Source: Thermoplasmata archaeon
Lineage (GTDB): Archaea; Thermoplasmatota; Penumbrarchaeia; Penumbrarchaeales; Penumbrarchaeaceae
NCBI GenBank assembly: GCA_023145185.1
Contig: JAGLEG010000197.1
Span: 1-7,591, forward strand
Reading direction: 5' to 3'
DNA length: 7,591 nucleotides
In this document: positions 1 through 5,958 of the stretch, one piece after another
Numbering within the stretch: the stretch's first letter is position 1
How the letters are laid out: every line of letters starts with the position of its first letter
Program-made: the position numbers and the translations under genes
Notes under the pieces: model-generated
Database searches by the model: none
Seen by the model: the letters and a program-made list of their open reading frames with translations, nothing else
What the model was told of the DNA's origin: nothing

Positions 1-1176
1 GTGGGACATGTTGGAGTGGTTGTATCATACGTCGGCGGAAAAGGCTGGGATGCTTCCGGCAAGGACTACAAACATGGAGAGCTTGTCGAGGTCGGCCACA
101 AGGGCGTATGGAAGGATGCGCTCATGCCCGGAAAGTACGCCTTCAACATCTATGCAGGCAAAGTGATCCAGGTCCCCACCACCAACATAGTCCTCAAGTG
201 GAAGAAGAACGAGACAGGGAACCACAAGTTCGATGAGAACCTCAGCGCGGTGGACCTCATAACGAAGGACGCATTCGAGCCGGAGCTTCCACTTTCCGTG
301 GTCATACACATTGATTACAGGAAGGCGCCCCTTGTCATCCAGAGGTTCGGGGACGTCAAGAAGCTGGTCGACCAGACCCTTGACCCCATGGTTGCCGCAT
401 ACTTCAAGAACATCGGCCAGACCAAGACGCTGATCGAGCTGATCCAGGAGAGGAGCGAGATACAGACATTAGCCTCTACCGACATGAAGAATAAGTTCCT
501 CCACTACGACCTGGAGCTGGAGGAGGTGCTTATAGGCACTCCTGCGTCCTCGGGCTGCGATGAGAGGATCGAGAGGATCCTCTACCAGCTGAGGGAGCGC
601 CAGATCGCACAGGAGCAGATCCTGACCTACGAGAAGCAGGAGATGGCCTCCATCAAGGAGAGGGAGCTCAACGAGGCGAAGGCGAAGGCCAAACAGCAGG
701 AGGCCCTCACCGAATCCGAGGTGGGCATCCACATCCAGAAGAACCTCGGCACGGCGGAGTACGAGAGGTCCCTGCAGGAGGCGTCAAAGATCAGGGCCCT
801 CGCAAGCGCAAACGCGGAGAAGGTGACCAGGCTTGGTATCGCCAGGGCCATCGCCGTAGAGGAGCAGGTTGCCGCCTATGGGGGGCCGAAGTATCAGGTC
901 GTCCAGCAGACGATGGACCGTTTCTCCGAGGCCGTGGAAAAAGCAAAGATCGATATCGTTCCGAAAATGGTCATGGGTGGCAATAGTGGAACGGGGGGAA
1001 GATCTGCCTTCGAGGCCCTCCTGGCAGTGATGCTGTCGGAGAAGATGGATGTGGACCTGAATTCAAAGAGGGAACCCTCGAACAGGGCGAAACAGGTCAA
1101 GGAGGAGATACTAAAAGGCATTGAGAGTGGACGTCCTGGGACCTCAAATGCCAGAAAAAAGAGCTCCCCGGCCTGA
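1..1176 (+). CDS. SPFH/band-7 domain (flotillin-like) membrane scaffold protein, 5' partial
   Basis: The frame is open from base 1 to a TGA at 1174-1176, giving 391 visible residues. The GTG at base 1 is probably an internal valine codon, because the reading starts inside the SPFH fold (GHVGVVVSYVG) and no N-terminal membrane segment is present. Residues ~1-175 are SPFH-like: the stretches HGELVEVGHKGVW, PGKYAFNIYAGKV and VPTTNIVLKW match a long flotillin-like subfamily. Residues ~185-290 are charged, Ala/Glu/Lys-rich and heptad-like (KERELNEAKAKAKQQEAL), the coiled coil by which such proteins oligomerise. YGGPKYQVVQQTMDRFSEA (~293-311) and IDIVPKMVMGG (~317-327) are typical of the subfamily's C-terminal part, followed by a short hydrophobic helix (FEALLAVMLSEKM) and a basic tail. 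Known role of the family: membrane-microdomain scaffolds affecting protein turnover and envelope integrity; no catalytic activity. It converges on the DUF4282 gene, so the two are not one operon. Family call is firm; the cellular role is unknown. Confidence 0.9.
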   Translation: MGHVGVVVSYVGGKGWDASGKDYKHGELVEVGHKGVWKDALMPGKYAFNIYAGKVIQVPTTNIVLKWKKNETGNHKFDENLSAVDLITKDAFEPELPLSVVIHIDYRKAPLVIQRFGDVKKLVDQTLDPMVAAYFKNIGQTKTLIELIQERSEIQTLASTDMKNKFLHYDLELEEVLIGTPASSGCDERIERILYQLRERQIAQEQILTYEKQEMASIKERELNEAKAKAKQQEALTESEVGIHIQKNLGTAEYERSLQEASKIRALASANAEKVTRLGIARAIAVEEQVAAYGGPKYQVVQQTMDRFSEAVEKAKIDIVPKMVMGGNSGTGGRSAFEALLAVMLSEKMDVDLNSKREPSNRAKQVKEEILKGIESGRPGTSNARKKSSPA

Positions 1177-1197
1177 GTGCCCGACGTGATCCTTCCA

Positions 1198-1233
1198 GGG
1201 CCCACATTCCCACCGTTTTTTGGTGGGGGGCCC
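1198..1233. terminator. GC-rich hairpin between convergent genes
   Basis: The inner stem CCCACC (1209-1214) pairs with GGTGGG (1222-1227) around a GTTTTTT loop. The outer stem GGGCCC (1198-1203) pairs with GGGCCC (1228-1233), leaving a 5-base bulge (1204-1208) on the left arm only. This gives 12 paired bases, nearly all G-C, starting 22 bases after the stop of the SPFH gene. The structure folds on either strand, which suits a shared 3' end in a convergent gap. A T6 run at 1253-1258 lies 20 bases beyond on the + strand. In archaea the T-tract is usually the main termination signal, so the hairpin may instead stabilise the 3' end or block read-through. Confidence 0.65.
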
Positions 1234-1252
1234 ATATAGTTCTCATCAATAC

Positions 1253-1258
1253 TTTTTT
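1253..1258 (+). terminator. T6 tract, likely 3' end of the SPFH gene transcript
   Basis: A run of six T lies on the + strand 77 bases after the SPFH stop codon and downstream of the 1198-1233 hairpin. Poly-T tracts are the known intrinsic termination signal of archaeal RNA polymerase. Assignment is by position only. Confidence 0.45.
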
Positions 1259-1266
1259 CAGATCGT

Positions 1267-1278
1267 AAAAATGAAAAA
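1267..1278 (-). terminator. Poly-T tract after the DUF4282 gene
   Basis: Read on the minus strand, two T5 runs (complements of 1274-1278 and 1267-1271), separated by CA, follow the TGA stop at 1282-1284 within a few bases. This is a plausible archaeal poly-T termination site for the minus-strand transcript, with no hairpin needed. Confidence 0.5.
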
Positions 1279-1281
1279 CGC

Positions 1282-1662
1282 TCAATCCTCTTCTTCGTCC
1301 CCTTCTTCCGGTTCAGCTGCTTTTCCCTCGAGATCCCCTGTGGTCCTCTCGATCCCGGAAATCATCTCGTGTATGGAGAAGAATAGGATTACGTTCTCAC
1401 AGGCCATCCTCCATAGGATGTTGACCAGGAAGAACATTATGAAACTGACTATGACGAAGCCTACGATCGCCAGTATCTTGATCGACCCTTCCAGGTCCAC
1501 CTGCGTGCTGCCTGCGATCAGCACGATAAGTCCAACTATGAAAGATCCGAGCATTCCCAGGTTCAGAATGATCAATCCCAGTACGTGAAGGATCTTGATT
1601 ATAGTTGGAGTGATCAGCCATCTGAAACCAAGATAGTTACCTATAGTTCGCTTCTTTGCCAT
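1282..1662 (-). CDS. DUF4282 family small membrane protein
   Basis: The 126-residue product starts at ATG (1660-1662) and ends at TGA (1282-1284). Two strongly hydrophobic segments are visible: residues ~20-49 (rich in I, L, G, V; may be a long or kinked helix) and ~63-85 (ILAIVGFVIVSFIMFFLVNI). The opening FRWLITPTIIKILHVLGL and the second-helix exit ILWRMACENVILFFSIHEM match the pattern of DUF4282 proteins, in which a conserved W-R-x-x-x-E motif follows the second helix. The last ~20 residues are soluble and very acidic (EPEEGDEEED). The family's function is unknown; no catalytic motif is seen. An AGGA sits 4 bases before the start, a weak ribosome binding site. It lies 134 bases downstream of the large surface-protein gene on the same strand and converges with the SPFH gene. 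Confidence 0.85.
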   Translation of the reverse strand: MAKKRTIGNYLGFRWLITPTIIKILHVLGLIILNLGMLGSFIVGLIVLIAGSTQVDLEGSIKILAIVGFVIVSFIMFFLVNILWRMACENVILFFSIHEMISGIERTTGDLEGKAAEPEEGDEEED

Positions 1663-1796
1663 CTGTTCCTGCCCCCATTGTCCACCAGTATGGCAGTAAA
1701 ATGGAATTTACTTTTCGGTCTGGAAAGGGCCGTCTACCCGGGCTACCGCTGAACGGTGTGTGCCATCGGCGGAAACCACCAGGCCGGAGATGAACC
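1663..1796 (-). other. 134-base gap between two minus-strand genes
   Basis: The gap holds the weak promoter candidate at 1705-1717. On the minus strand it has no T-run longer than four after the stop of the large gene, so no clear terminator is visible. Some read-through from the surface-protein gene into the DUF4282 gene is therefore possible. No coding potential with family resemblance was seen in it. Confidence 0.4.
1705..1717 (-). promoter_or_regulatory. Possible BRE/TATA promoter of the DUF4282 gene
   Basis: Read on the minus strand, CGAAAAGTAAATT is an A-rich BRE-like stretch followed by a weak TATA-like box. It is centred about 48 bases before the start codon, which would place transcription initiation about 20-25 bases before the ATG. 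The match to an archaeal TATA consensus is only partial. Confidence 0.35.
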
Positions 1797-4700
1797 CTAC
1801 TCCTCGTCGTCTATGAATTTGTCCGATCTCCTGCGCTTGATCAGAAGGACCACGAACACGAGGAAAAGGATCAGTACGATCAGGATCAGGGAGCAGAGCA
1901 GGCACGTGTAGCTCTTATCTTCCTCGCTTTCCGATCTCGGGTCGGTTATCGACCCAACGAAAGCAGGTGCGAGATCTGTGCCGTCCGCCTCATCGGAGAG
2001 GTGATAATCGTAGGTCTTCCCTTTCTCGAAATTATCATAGTACACATTGGCCTGATACAGGCCGGGGCTTGACTCCAGGAGCTCGAACGACCCAACACCA
2101 TCAATAACTATGAAAATGGCCAATCCGGGAGTTCCTGTGACCTCCACCATCCAGTCCCCGGTGGATTTGATATCCACATCGACACTGGTGATCTCCCACA
2201 CTACCGGTACGACAGGGGCGAGAGGGGTCGTGAACTCCCCCGCGAAAGCGGGAGCCCTGTCATCGCCCAGGGAGGAATCGGTGAAGAAGTAGGTGTAAGT
2301 CCTGTTGTGCTCCAGCACGGAATCATCCAGCATGAGCGCGTAGGTGCCAGCGGGCCCCTCCGTTAGCTGGTGGTATCCAGCGTTCAAGATCATGATGTAG
2401 ATGGTCAGGTTGGTTGGCGCCTCCACGGTGATCGTGAGGTTCATCCCATCAAGGGCGACATCGGCGGATGCCACGGACCAGGGGTCGACCTCATCTCCTG
2501 TTGTGAAGGTCCAGGAGAACGCCTCGTCATCCCGGAGAGGCCAGCCATCAATGGAGACCGCCCCCAGGCCCACCACAACGGTATAGGTGGTGTTGGGCAG
2601 GAGATCGTCGTGGTAAACTGTGACCATTTCACCCCATATGCTCCAGTTGAACTCCAATCCGGCCACTGCAGGAGATATGGTGATCGCCCCCTCCACTGAA
2701 CCAGGATCCATGGTCTCGGAGAATACTATCACTATCGGCGTGTCCAGATACTCATCCGTCCCGTTGGGGGTCCCGTGTGTCACGTTCACATAACCCGGCG
2801 GAATAATGACCACGTAATCCAGAACTGGGTCCACCGTCACGGCAGTTCCTGATATTATCAGGCCCTCCACCTTCTTTCCCTCGTACCCGGAGCGCAATCC
2901 TTCAACAGGCTGCAGGTCCTCGGGCGGTGTGAGGTTCAGATCGTATGTACCATAGTCGATATAACCGAAATCGAAAATGCCTACGCTGTCGGTAACGACG
3001 GACCTCACCTCAACTTCACCATCAATGAGTGTAACGGTCGCGTCGGGAATACCTTCAGCATAATAGCCTCCGGAACCCAGCACCGTTCCCGCCAATGTTG
3101 CGATCGTCCGGTTGGCGAGATATTGCCTGTTCCACCAATCATTCCAACCGTTCACGACAATATCGTTGACCCTGTAGTCGCTGTAGAGGTCGGTCATGGG
3201 TAGGATAATATCATAGGTTCCCTCCAGAACTTCAAAGGAGAAGTTTCCCCCGGCGTCCGTAAAGGCCCAGGAGATCACCTCCGTGTTCTCCTCGTTCTCA
3301 AGGGTGACGTTGAGCCCCTCTATGGGCACACCCTCCCAGTCAACTACCTGTCCAGCGATCGTGGAATATGGTATCAGCTGCAGGATGAGGCCCTCTGTTC
3401 CATCGTATCCAAGATCAAGGGCCAGCGTATCCGTGAGCGTCTCGTTGAAGAATCGAAGCGTGTAATTGCTTGGATAGAGCTCGATGCTGAACTCCCCGGT
3501 CTCGTTGATGACGATGTCGTGGCCGTTCATCGCCGGATGGTCGAAATCGGTGATGTTCAGCTCTCCAGCGATAGGATCACCGTTCTCATTCACCAGCGTG
3601 CCGTTCATCCAGACCATGAACTCGGGAAGCGGGTCCATCAGGATATCGAAAACAACGTCCCCCCTTGTGGGTTCCAGCTGAAGCCTCTCCTGAAATGAGA
3701 AATAACCATCCAGCCTGACGTCCAGGATAGTGGTCTCCAGGCCGTAGCTCCTGTAGAATCCGTCGCCCTTGGACCGCCTGTACAGGTCCATGTAGTCCAC
3801 GCCGGCCTTGTACTCCTCGAACATCATAAACCTGGTGGGCTGGTCATCCATCTCCTTGACGGAGTGGGCCCGGACATTCTGATACGAGATGGGCTCCATG
3901 GTCTCACCGTCCCGGATGAAACCGGTTATCTCCACGGGATCCCACATCCGATGGGCCGTGACATCCGGCAACCTTTCCTCACCCGGTTCGACGATGAAGG
4001 TGGTGAGCTGTACCGCCCAATCGTTCAGCTCCCCCGATGGAAGGTTCTTGACGGTCTTTACCTTGACCTCAAACCCTGGAACGGCCGCGAGATCCACCCT
4101 GCCGTCATCATCGGAGAACAGTAACGTGGAATAGGTAGAACCGGAGTGGAATTGTCCGGACACCCTCAGATACGCTCCGGCAACCGGTTCTCCAGCCTCG
4201 TTCAAGACGTAGAAATGGTAAGGTACCGAGCCCATGGACTCGTAAAATGTATTCCTTCCCTGCCTTATGGTGAAATCCTCCACGATGCCCTCCCTTACCT
4301 CCACATCCTCTATCTTGCCATATCCAAGCGGTGACGAACCGCTTATGTAGTCATATACACCGACATTGATGGTCCCTGTCCAGCGACCCTCGCTGTTCGT
4401 CTTGCCGCTGAAGGAGAAATGGCCGTTCTCATTGTTGTAACGTCCATATATGCCGCTGGTTGGTATCGGTATCCCGGTCTTATCATCCAGGACGAGGAGA
4501 TTCACGGTGGTTGTGGGTATGACAACGGGAGGGGGTATCTCCTCGAGGACCACTTCGAAACTGTGGGGTCCCGGGCCGATCGTATCGACATCCAGCCCAC
4601 GGTGATGATGCCCCGGTCCAGAGGTGCTCACGAAGTAGGTTCTGCCTTCGGGAAGCATAATTATGGAGGTTCCGTTGGCATCCGTTTTATTGTTATAGGT

Positions 4701-5762
4701 CGCACTATATATTCCAAAACCTCCCTTATCTGACCACTGTAGATTGGACGAGGAGCCCGGGATCGGCTCCGACGAATTCCTTATGGTGATCTCCACAGGG
4801 ACCAGGTTTGACAGGTCCACCGGTATCTCCATCTCGATCCCGGTGTCGTTCTGCAGGAAACTATAGGAAAAGTAGGTTGACGCGTTCGGTATCAGCTTGG
4901 GATTGGGATTGAAATATAAGCCACCCTCACCGTGGGCCCCACTGAAGTTGTACCAACCATCGGGATCGGGGCCGGTCCTCCACGTATTAATAGAGTTGTA
5001 ACCGGTCTCCCGGGATAATAACGAGATGGATAGGGAGCCAGGTATGGGCTCCAGATCGGAAGCTCTGACGAACCTCGCCCGGCTCTCCAGTTCCGGAAGG
5101 TAATATTTGTAGGATATCAGGTCGACCTCATAATGTGATACTCCCTCCCTGAGGAAAAAATACCAGCTTGTGGTCCTTAGATCTCCTGATGATGGCACGT
5201 ATAGGGTCACCGTATACTGGGTGACGTTGGGTACGAAGAAACTGTATCTGCCATCCTCGTCAGTTGTATTGAAATATGTCAGGTAATCTCCGAAATCCGT
5301 TTGGGATGATAGCTTGACCTCGACTCCCACCCTTGGAGACATACCAGTTGCGTTGAGCAGAAGGCCGGTGACGACGTTGTATGGAGTAACGGGGGGCGCC
5401 AGCGTCACGTTCATGTACAATACCTCGTCCGGCTCGATATTTATCCGCTGTTCAAAAAGGGTCTTGAACGTCAGGTTACGGACGACGAACGTCCCGATAC
5501 CAAGATACCTAAATGAGAGGTTCAGCGTTCCCTCTCCACCGGAGTCAAGCACAACAGTAGGCCCCATATTGATACGAGCCTGAAAACCCGCTGCGGGCGT
5601 ACCGTTGTGCATTGTTGCGTTGACGTGGATATACGCGTTGTGATAGAACGGTGGTGGTGCTATGCCATCCACATTCTCATCCGCGGTCAGCAGGAGCGAT
5701 GTGGCCCCAGATATCAGAAATAACATTGCGATCAGTATGGTTCTTAACGATCCCTTCCTCAT
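1797..5762 (-). CDS. Large membrane-anchored, secreted multi-domain beta-sandwich surface protein
   Basis: The 1321-residue product starts at ATG (5760-5762), chosen because AGGAG (5771-5775, minus strand) lies 8 bases upstream and a signal peptide follows at once (MRKG, hydrophobic ~8-25, possible cleavage after LTA near 27). Carboxypeptidase-regulatory-like or transthyretin-like sandwiches, marked by the D-x-x-G-x-(F/Y)-x-F turn, are seen near residues 130-195 (DEDGRYSFFV), 416-500, 513-590, 608-710, 715-795 and two clear ones at 800-870 (TDAGGNFSFEVLEGTYDIIL) and 893-965. Residues ~990-1088 are an SbsA-type Ig-like domain (VFSETMDPGSV ... LLPNTTYTVVV ... FSWTFTT). Two tandem repeats follow (1095-1180, 1189-1275), then one membrane helix (~1287-1308), RRR and an acidic tail inside the cell. 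I count about 30 N-x-S/T sequons, suggesting heavy N-glycosylation. The only two cysteines are CLLC at the membrane edge. The domains are non-catalytic; a structural, adhesive or S-layer-associated role is inferred. Substrate or partner unknown. Confidence 0.88.
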   Translation of the reverse strand: MRKGSLRTILIAMLFLISGATSLLLTADENVDGIAPPPFYHNAYIHVNATMHNGTPAAGFQARINMGPTVVLDSGGEGTLNLSFRYLGIGTFVVRNLTFKTLFEQRINIEPDEVLYMNVTLAPPVTPYNVVTGLLLNATGMSPRVGVEVKLSSQTDFGDYLTYFNTTDEDGRYSFFVPNVTQYTVTLYVPSSGDLRTTSWYFFLREGVSHYEVDLISYKYYLPELESRARFVRASDLEPIPGSLSISLLSRETGYNSINTWRTGPDPDGWYNFSGAHGEGGLYFNPNPKLIPNASTYFSYSFLQNDTGIEMEIPVDLSNLVPVEITIRNSSEPIPGSSSNLQWSDKGGFGIYSATYNNKTDANGTSIIMLPEGRTYFVSTSGPGHHHRGLDVDTIGPGPHSFEVVLEEIPPPVVIPTTTVNLLVLDDKTGIPIPTSGIYGRYNNENGHFSFSGKTNSEGRWTGTINVGVYDYISGSSPLGYGKIEDVEVREGIVEDFTIRQGRNTFYESMGSVPYHFYVLNEAGEPVAGAYLRVSGQFHSGSTYSTLLFSDDDGRVDLAAVPGFEVKVKTVKNLPSGELNDWAVQLTTFIVEPGEERLPDVTAHRMWDPVEITGFIRDGETMEPISYQNVRAHSVKEMDDQPTRFMMFEEYKAGVDYMDLYRRSKGDGFYRSYGLETTILDVRLDGYFSFQERLQLEPTRGDVVFDILMDPLPEFMVWMNGTLVNENGDPIAGELNITDFDHPAMNGHDIVINETGEFSIELYPSNYTLRFFNETLTDTLALDLGYDGTEGLILQLIPYSTIAGQVVDWEGVPIEGLNVTLENEENTEVISWAFTDAGGNFSFEVLEGTYDIILPMTDLYSDYRVNDIVVNGWNDWWNRQYLANRTIATLAGTVLGSGGYYAEGIPDATVTLIDGEVEVRSVVTDSVGIFDFGYIDYGTYDLNLTPPEDLQPVEGLRSGYEGKKVEGLIISGTAVTVDPVLDYVVIIPPGYVNVTHGTPNGTDEYLDTPIVIVFSETMDPGSVEGAITISPAVAGLEFNWSIWGEMVTVYHDDLLPNTTYTVVVGLGAVSIDGWPLRDDEAFSWTFTTGDEVDPWSVASADVALDGMNLTITVEAPTNLTIYIMILNAGYHQLTEGPAGTYALMLDDSVLEHNRTYTYFFTDSSLGDDRAPAFAGEFTTPLAPVVPVVWEITSVDVDIKSTGDWMVEVTGTPGLAIFIVIDGVGSFELLESSPGLYQANVYYDNFEKGKTYDYHLSDEADGTDLAPAFVGSITDPRSESEEDKSYTCLLCSLILIVLILFLVFVVLLIKRRRSDKFIDDEE
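1938..2480 (-). repeat. Two tandem ~87-residue protein repeats next to the membrane anchor
   Basis: Unit 1 is residues 1095-1180 (bases 2223-2480) and unit 2 is residues 1189-1275 (bases 1938-2198). A hand alignment with one gap gives 28 identities over 86 positions. Shared landmarks are W-x-x-x-S-x-D-V at the start, an I-x-I-x-I strand, L-x-E-x-x-x-G-x-Y in the middle, T-Y-x-Y-x-x-x-D near the C-terminus, and D-x-A-P-A-F-x-G-x-x-T-x-P at the end. The DNA is diverged, so this is an old duplication. I do not recognise the unit as a named domain; an Ig-like fold is likely from its alternating hydrophobic strands. Confidence 0.7.
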
Positions 5763-5770
5763 GTGAACAA

Positions 5771-5775
5771 CTCCT
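5771..5775 (-). promoter_or_regulatory. Ribosome binding site of the 1321-residue protein
   Basis: AGGAG on the minus strand with an 8-base spacer to the ATG at 5760-5762 supports this start over later in-frame methionines, such as residue 13 inside the signal peptide. Confidence 0.65.
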
Positions 5776-5797
5776 GTATTTCCCTATTGGCAGTAGG

Positions 5798-5817
5798 AAA
5801 TTAAAAGGTATTAAAGG
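5798..5817 (-). promoter_or_regulatory. TATA-like promoter of the 1321-residue protein
   Basis: On the minus strand this stretch reads CCTTTAATACCTTTTAATTT, giving two overlapping TATA-like candidates (TTTAATA and TTTTAATT). They are 36-55 bases before the start codon. Either would place initiation about 10-30 bases upstream of the ATG, leaving room for the AGGAG site. Which box is used cannot be told by eye. Confidence 0.5.
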
Positions 5818-5905
5818 ATTGTGATGTAAAGTTGACCGGGTCGTTATTCGAAATTCCAAGAATAGGGACAATTGTAGATAATTGTAAGTAGACTAACTCC
5901 CCATA

Positions 5906-5914
5906 CTTAAATAG
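5906..5914 (+). promoter_or_regulatory. TATA box of the LamG/Ig-repeat surface protein
   Basis: CTTAAATAG is a good archaeal TATA-like box, centred about 49 bases before the ATG at 5959. Transcription would be expected to begin near 5935, leaving a short leader of about 24 bases that carries the ribosome binding site. The bases just before it are C-rich, so no clear BRE is present. Confidence 0.55.
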
Positions 5915-5930
5915 TCCTCGGAGACGGATA

Positions 5931-5945
5931 TGACCTGTATGGTCA
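5931..5945 (+). repeat. Perfect 5-5-5 dyad overlapping the expected transcription start
   Basis: TGACC (5931-5935) and GGTCA (5941-5945) are perfect inverted arms around TGTAT. The dyad lies where the TATA box at 5906-5914 would place the transcription start and abuts the AGGTGG ribosome binding site. It could be an operator or a small leader hairpin; chance occurrence of a 5-base dyad is also quite possible. Confidence 0.35.
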
Positions 5946-5950
5946 GGTGG
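5945..5950 (+). promoter_or_regulatory. Ribosome binding site of the LamG/Ig-repeat protein
   Basis: AGGTGG has an 8-base spacer to the ATG at 5959-5961. A second ATG follows directly at 5962, but the spacing favours the first. Confidence 0.6.
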
Positions 5951-5958
5951 GATTGTAT

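Larger units (their letters stand above)
5763..5958. promoter_or_regulatory. Divergent AT-rich promoter region shared by two surface-protein genes
   Basis: These 196 bases separate the start codons of two divergently transcribed secreted proteins. The region is visibly more AT-rich than the flanking genes. It contains promoter candidates for both directions, a direct repeat of ATTGTA (5871-5876 and 5881-5886, one helical turn apart), a small palindrome ACAATTGT (5869-5876), and a TGACC/GGTCA dyad (5931-5945). No ORF of note lies within it. Confidence 0.6.

Noticed and set aside
1..3. GTG at base 1 as the true start of the SPFH gene
   Set aside because: The reading begins within the SPFH fold and lacks the N-terminal membrane segment typical of the family, so the gene almost certainly starts before the window.
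1220..1588. A 122-codon + strand frame opposite the DUF4282 gene
   Set aside because: Its product is Ser/Pro/Ile-rich without recognisable motifs. The minus strand encodes a clear two-helix DUF4282 protein, and this frame starts inside the terminator hairpin.
4599..4613. His triplet (G-P-G-H-H-H-R-G) in the 1321-residue protein as a metal site
   Set aside because: There is a single short His run with no second ligand cluster or known metal-binding motif nearby; too little to support a site.
3864..4733. Several + strand open frames of 60-104 codons inside the large minus-strand gene
   Set aside because: They are antisense shadows of a continuous 1321-codon gene with coherent signal peptide, repeats and anchor. 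They show no ribosome binding sites or family resemblance.
5763..5958. Small RNA gene or riboswitch in the divergent gap
   Set aside because: Only short dyads are visible, with no extended conserved-looking fold, and the predicted leaders on both sides are too short for a riboswitch.
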